Source: Gibbula magus (taxonomy: Eukaryota; Mollusca; Gastropoda; Trochida; Trochidae). Taken from it: 64,000 nt of DNA. Below are positions 61,307 to 64,000 of the stretch, one piece after another (positions within the stretch are counted from its first letter, which is position 1; each line of letters begins with the position of its first letter). The notes under the pieces are model-generated. The model was not told the origin of the DNA. It was given only the letters and a program-made list of their open reading frames with translations, and made no database searches. Location: contig OW388297.1 of assembly GCA_936450465.1 (NCBI GenBank), forward strand, positions 52,258,989-52,322,988, given 5' to 3'. Made by a program: the position numbers and the translations under genes.

Positions 61307-61878
61307 TATGTCTAAACCATTACAAATCATGTCCAAACTATCATCAGCTTTGTCGTTACCACCGTTAATGCTCTAATTGTATAATATAGGAAATTGCTAT
61401 TATATTAATAAACAAATGAAAGATACAACATATGTTAAAATGCAATAAAGGTTAATGGTGAGGCAATTTTCTACCCTTATAAGTACTTGTGTATCAATTG
61501 ATTGGTCAATAGTTTAACCCTATATGTATTTTTGAACAATCAAGTGTTTGCTTTATTTTTATGCCCCCGAATCGGAGATTCCGGGGGTATATTGTTTTTC
61601 ACCTGTCCGTCCGTCCGACCGTCTGTCCGTGTGTTTGTCCACACAAACTTTAACCTTGGCCATAACTTTGGATTGCTTAGAGCTAGGGCTTTCATACTTG
61701 GCATGTGCATACCTTGTGATGAGACCTTTCAGATGAGGTCATCATATTTGACCTTGTGACCTTGACCTTGCCGCAATGAACATTTTCAGAAAACTTTAAC
61801 CATGGCCATAACTTTTGATTGTTAAGAGTTACGGCTTTCATACTTGGCATGTGCATACCTCGTGATGAGACCTTTCAG

Positions 61879-62595
61879 CAACTCCCCAATGCAAGGCATA
61901 ACTCTTGCCAGTCTCCATTACTGGCTGATTTAGGCCTTGCAGTATTTCCTTAAAGGTACATCCATTGTGTTTCATAAAATTGTATTTGACTTTAATACGT
62001 TCCAACACACCATATTTGCTGTTTACAATACAAATAAAATCACTCAGCTTGCATATTCATCCCCAATCGCCAAATATATCATAATTACTAGTTTCCAATT
62101 AAAATCGAGTAACACCATTATGCAGGTGCAGAAACCGAAACTGCACGACCCATTTACATGAACAGTAGTTATATGACCTATTAAACATTATTAACCCAAA
62201 TTTGTTATTTTGTCTGGTTTAAATAAGATTCCAAAATTACGTTTGACTCATTGGCGCGCGCCACACGCGGTGCATTGTCCGGTTTTCGATCAGAAATGGG
62301 CACTTTTACCTTCATATCGTCAATATACTAAGTCGAGTATCATCAAAATTGTATGTTTCGGTAACAGTTGGTACTTCTCGATGAAGTAAGACAATTTATA
62401 ACTTTTGGCACATTTGACCCCCAACAACAGAATGGATGTACCTTTAAGAAATCTGTGTTTAGAAATCCAGGCCCGCTATGCATTTCCAGTGCAGCGATTC
62501 ACTGCCTCGACACAAGAAAGCTAGGGAAATACCGCAAGGGTTAAATCAGGCAGTAATGCAGACTGGCAAGAGTTATGCCTTGCGTTTGGAAGTTG
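61879..62595. mobile_element. TIR element with 9-bp duplication, nested in a hairpin-headed repeat
   Basis: ACCTTTCAG at 61870-61878 and 62596-62604 is an exact duplication; joined, the flanks restore GAGACCTTTCAGATGAGGTC as in the intact unit at about 61722. The ends are inverted repeats of about 70 bp (CAACTCCCCAATGCAAGGCA / TGCCTTGCGTTTGGAAGTTG). A family-A MITE fills most of the interior. Confidence 0.9.
61954..62443 (+). mobile_element. TTAA MITE, family A, best-preserved copy (490 bp)
   Basis: TTAA at 61950-61953 and 62444-62447 flanks AGGTACATCCATTGTGTTTC and ACAGAATGGATGTACCT. Used here as the reference copy for the family, which has four clear and three eroded members in the window. 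Confidence 0.93.
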
Positions 62596-62705
62596 ACCTT
62601 TCAGATGAGGTCATCATATTTGACCTTGTGACCTTGACCTTGCCGCAGTGGACAATATTCAGAAAACGTTAACCTTGGCCATAACTTTGGTATATCCGGG
62701 GGCAT

Positions 62706-63216
62706 CCGTGTTCAACAAACACATCTTGTTACTTTATCAAAATGTCAATCATGAATGTTAAGTTTGTTTCATTTTCCGGTAAAAACAATAACAAAGTCAA
62801 AGAGCCCGTCTCGGCATTTACTCGATCTTTAGGTTTTGCGCAGATCCGATCAATCTCCCTTTAAAGTCTTACTAATTTTGAAATTAACCCATATAATCCA
62901 CGTCTTTTTATGAGTACTATTCGATTTTTATCCCCCGCCAACTTTGTATAAAAAAGTAATTTGGACGATTTTATTGTTGCACAGTAAAAAATCAAGGCCT
63001 GCAGATTATCTACATTAATGAGTTTATGTAAATAGTGGTTAGACAATCACAAGCCAAACCGAAAAATCTGTTATTTTGTCAACATGCGGAGCTCTTCGCT
63101 TTTAAATATATCCATTTCGCAAATAATAACGACATTTATTAATATTATTGGTATCAGCAAATGGAATAGAAGTAATAAAGAGTAATAAAGAAATTGTTAC
63201 ACTCGAAAATGTGCCA
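62706..63216. other. Intergenic, with a solo hairpin-head remnant
   Basis: TTATCCCCCGCCAACTTTGT near 62928 resembles a head of the hairpin family without a body. Nothing else is recognised. Confidence 0.4.
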
Positions 63217-63309
63217 TATACCTTTTACAAAACTTGTTCAAATTTATGTATAACACTCGCTCTCGCTCGGGAAATACATAAATTCACACTCGTTTTGTAA
63301 AGGTAATAT
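63217..63309. repeat. Long imperfect hairpin around a CTCGCTCTCGCTCGGG loop
   Basis: ATATACCTTTTACAAAAC and AATTTATGTAT pair with ATACATAAATT and GTTTTGTAAAGGTAATAT across a GC-rich loop. Either a palindromic repeat relic or a structured element. Confidence 0.8.
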
Positions 63310-64000
63310 GACCCACTTCCTCGGGTAATAATCACTATTTATCTGTTGATAATATACCTTTCGTAAAGGAGGTATTAGAAGTGACGCATTCTAATTTACT
63401 AAAACCAAAAAAACTTAAGATTTTGTTGTTAATCTATCTGAGATGATTTCTTTTACAGGATATATGGTTTAAAAACTGAGTGTTAAGATTGTAATTAGCT
63501 AAAAGAGATTGAACATTATATTACCGTTAACCGCGTTATTACATCTTATTGCGTTTTTATTACAATTATCGCATTTATTACATCTTACGTTATAGAAGGA
63601 ATATCTTTATGTATATAGTACATGTTCCGTGCAATCTAGGAATCATCACAATGTGCAGATTGTTCAAACAATCTAGGAATGTTTCACCATTTAAACAATC
63701 TGCAGATTGTGAGACCTGAACAATCTAAGAATGATCACAATATAGGAATGTGTATACACTGTTTGGTATTGGCTGTTCTCTTTTTTCCTATGGGAATATC
63801 GCATGAATACAGAAAACAGAAGGTATACATTTATATCGGAAGAATAGCCAACTATCCTGATGTCCACAATGACATTTATAATGAGGTCTCCTCAGAGATA
63901 TGTATTATATATATAGCATTGCACCCATATATATATATTGTGTCCAGTGAGCTATGTCTAATGCGGTATCCAAATGCACCTTTAGATTATATATAGTATG
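63310..64000. other. Intergenic end of window with small AATCTAGGAAT repeats
   Basis: Four loose copies of CAATCTAGGAAT/CAATCTAAGAAT occur between 63636 and 63750, with a perfect 16-bp palindrome ACAATCTGCAGATTGT at 63695-63710. The open frame that follows has no recognisable domain. Confidence 0.45.

Larger units (their letters stand above)
61561..62705. mobile_element. Hairpin-headed tandem-repeat element, copy 3, carrying nested elements
   Basis: The head ATGCCCCCGAATCGGAGATT then CCGGGGG forms a hairpin, followed by GTCCGTCCGTCCGACCGTC. Two units with CATACTTGGCATGTGCATAC and ATTTGACCTTGTGACCTTGA are seen, and the end is CCGGGGGCAT. The second unit is interrupted by the 61879-62595 element. 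Confidence 0.78.

Noticed and set aside
63679..63996. 105-codon frame at the end of the window
   Set aside because: It begins within small AATCTAGGAAT repeats, has no splice context or motif, and looks like chance.

Overview
The window looks like a piece of an AT-rich bivalve (lophotrochozoan) nuclear genome. Protein-coding DNA is sparse, exons have GT-AG borders, introns are long, and tRNA-derived SINEs, MITEs, 5'-truncated non-LTR retrotransposons and satellite-like arrays fill most of the sequence. I infer the organism from style (SINE tails ending in a GCGGCGTTAAACCC-like motif, CCGTCCGT-rich hairpin-headed repeats); no species call is justified.

Two genes are supported, both on the + strand. 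Gene 1 (365-15105, 5' end outside the window) has six exons in consistent phase. It encodes a Shisa-like single-pass membrane protein: a cysteine-rich ectodomain, one transmembrane helix followed by a CCCKK stretch, and a long Pro/Tyr/Gly/Gln-rich cytoplasmic tail with PPxY motifs. Its introns hold MITEs, SINEs, a 17-bp tandem repeat next to a splice acceptor, and a 41-bp minisatellite of 33 full units. Gene 2 (31387 to about 59980) encodes a protein of roughly 880 residues with ubiquitin-like domains, a Ser/Thr/Pro-rich linker with 15-residue repeats, and a C-terminal death domain. This suggests an adaptor in immune or cell-death signalling.

The main discovery is in the linker exon of gene 2. 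That exon is cut by a 21.9-kb element (34671-56584) flanked by an exact 9-bp target-site duplication, GTATGTGAT. Removing the element and one duplication copy leaves the reading frame open across the junction. The element is Foldback-like: near-identical inverted tips (GGCWACCAGAATTTAG...), long inverted arms made of roughly 430-bp tandem units (about 7 in the left arm, about 14 in the right), and a spacer of about 5 kb without a recognisable transposase. A second 6.65-kb element with TA duplications and CAGTGCCGGACAAAAGTCA ends is nested in the right arm. As the sequence stands, translation would stop five codons after the duplication and the death domain would be lost.

The remaining DNA is layered mobile DNA: TTAA-duplicating MITEs (two families), TA-duplicating MITEs with CAAAAGAAACG-type ends, 9-10-bp-duplicating TIR elements, three LINE 3' fragments, and hairpin-headed tandem-repeat elements bounded by CCCCCG/CGGGGG. 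Several nested insertions can be ordered in time from their duplications. No CRISPR array, rRNA, functional tRNA, prokaryotic operon or viral gene was seen.
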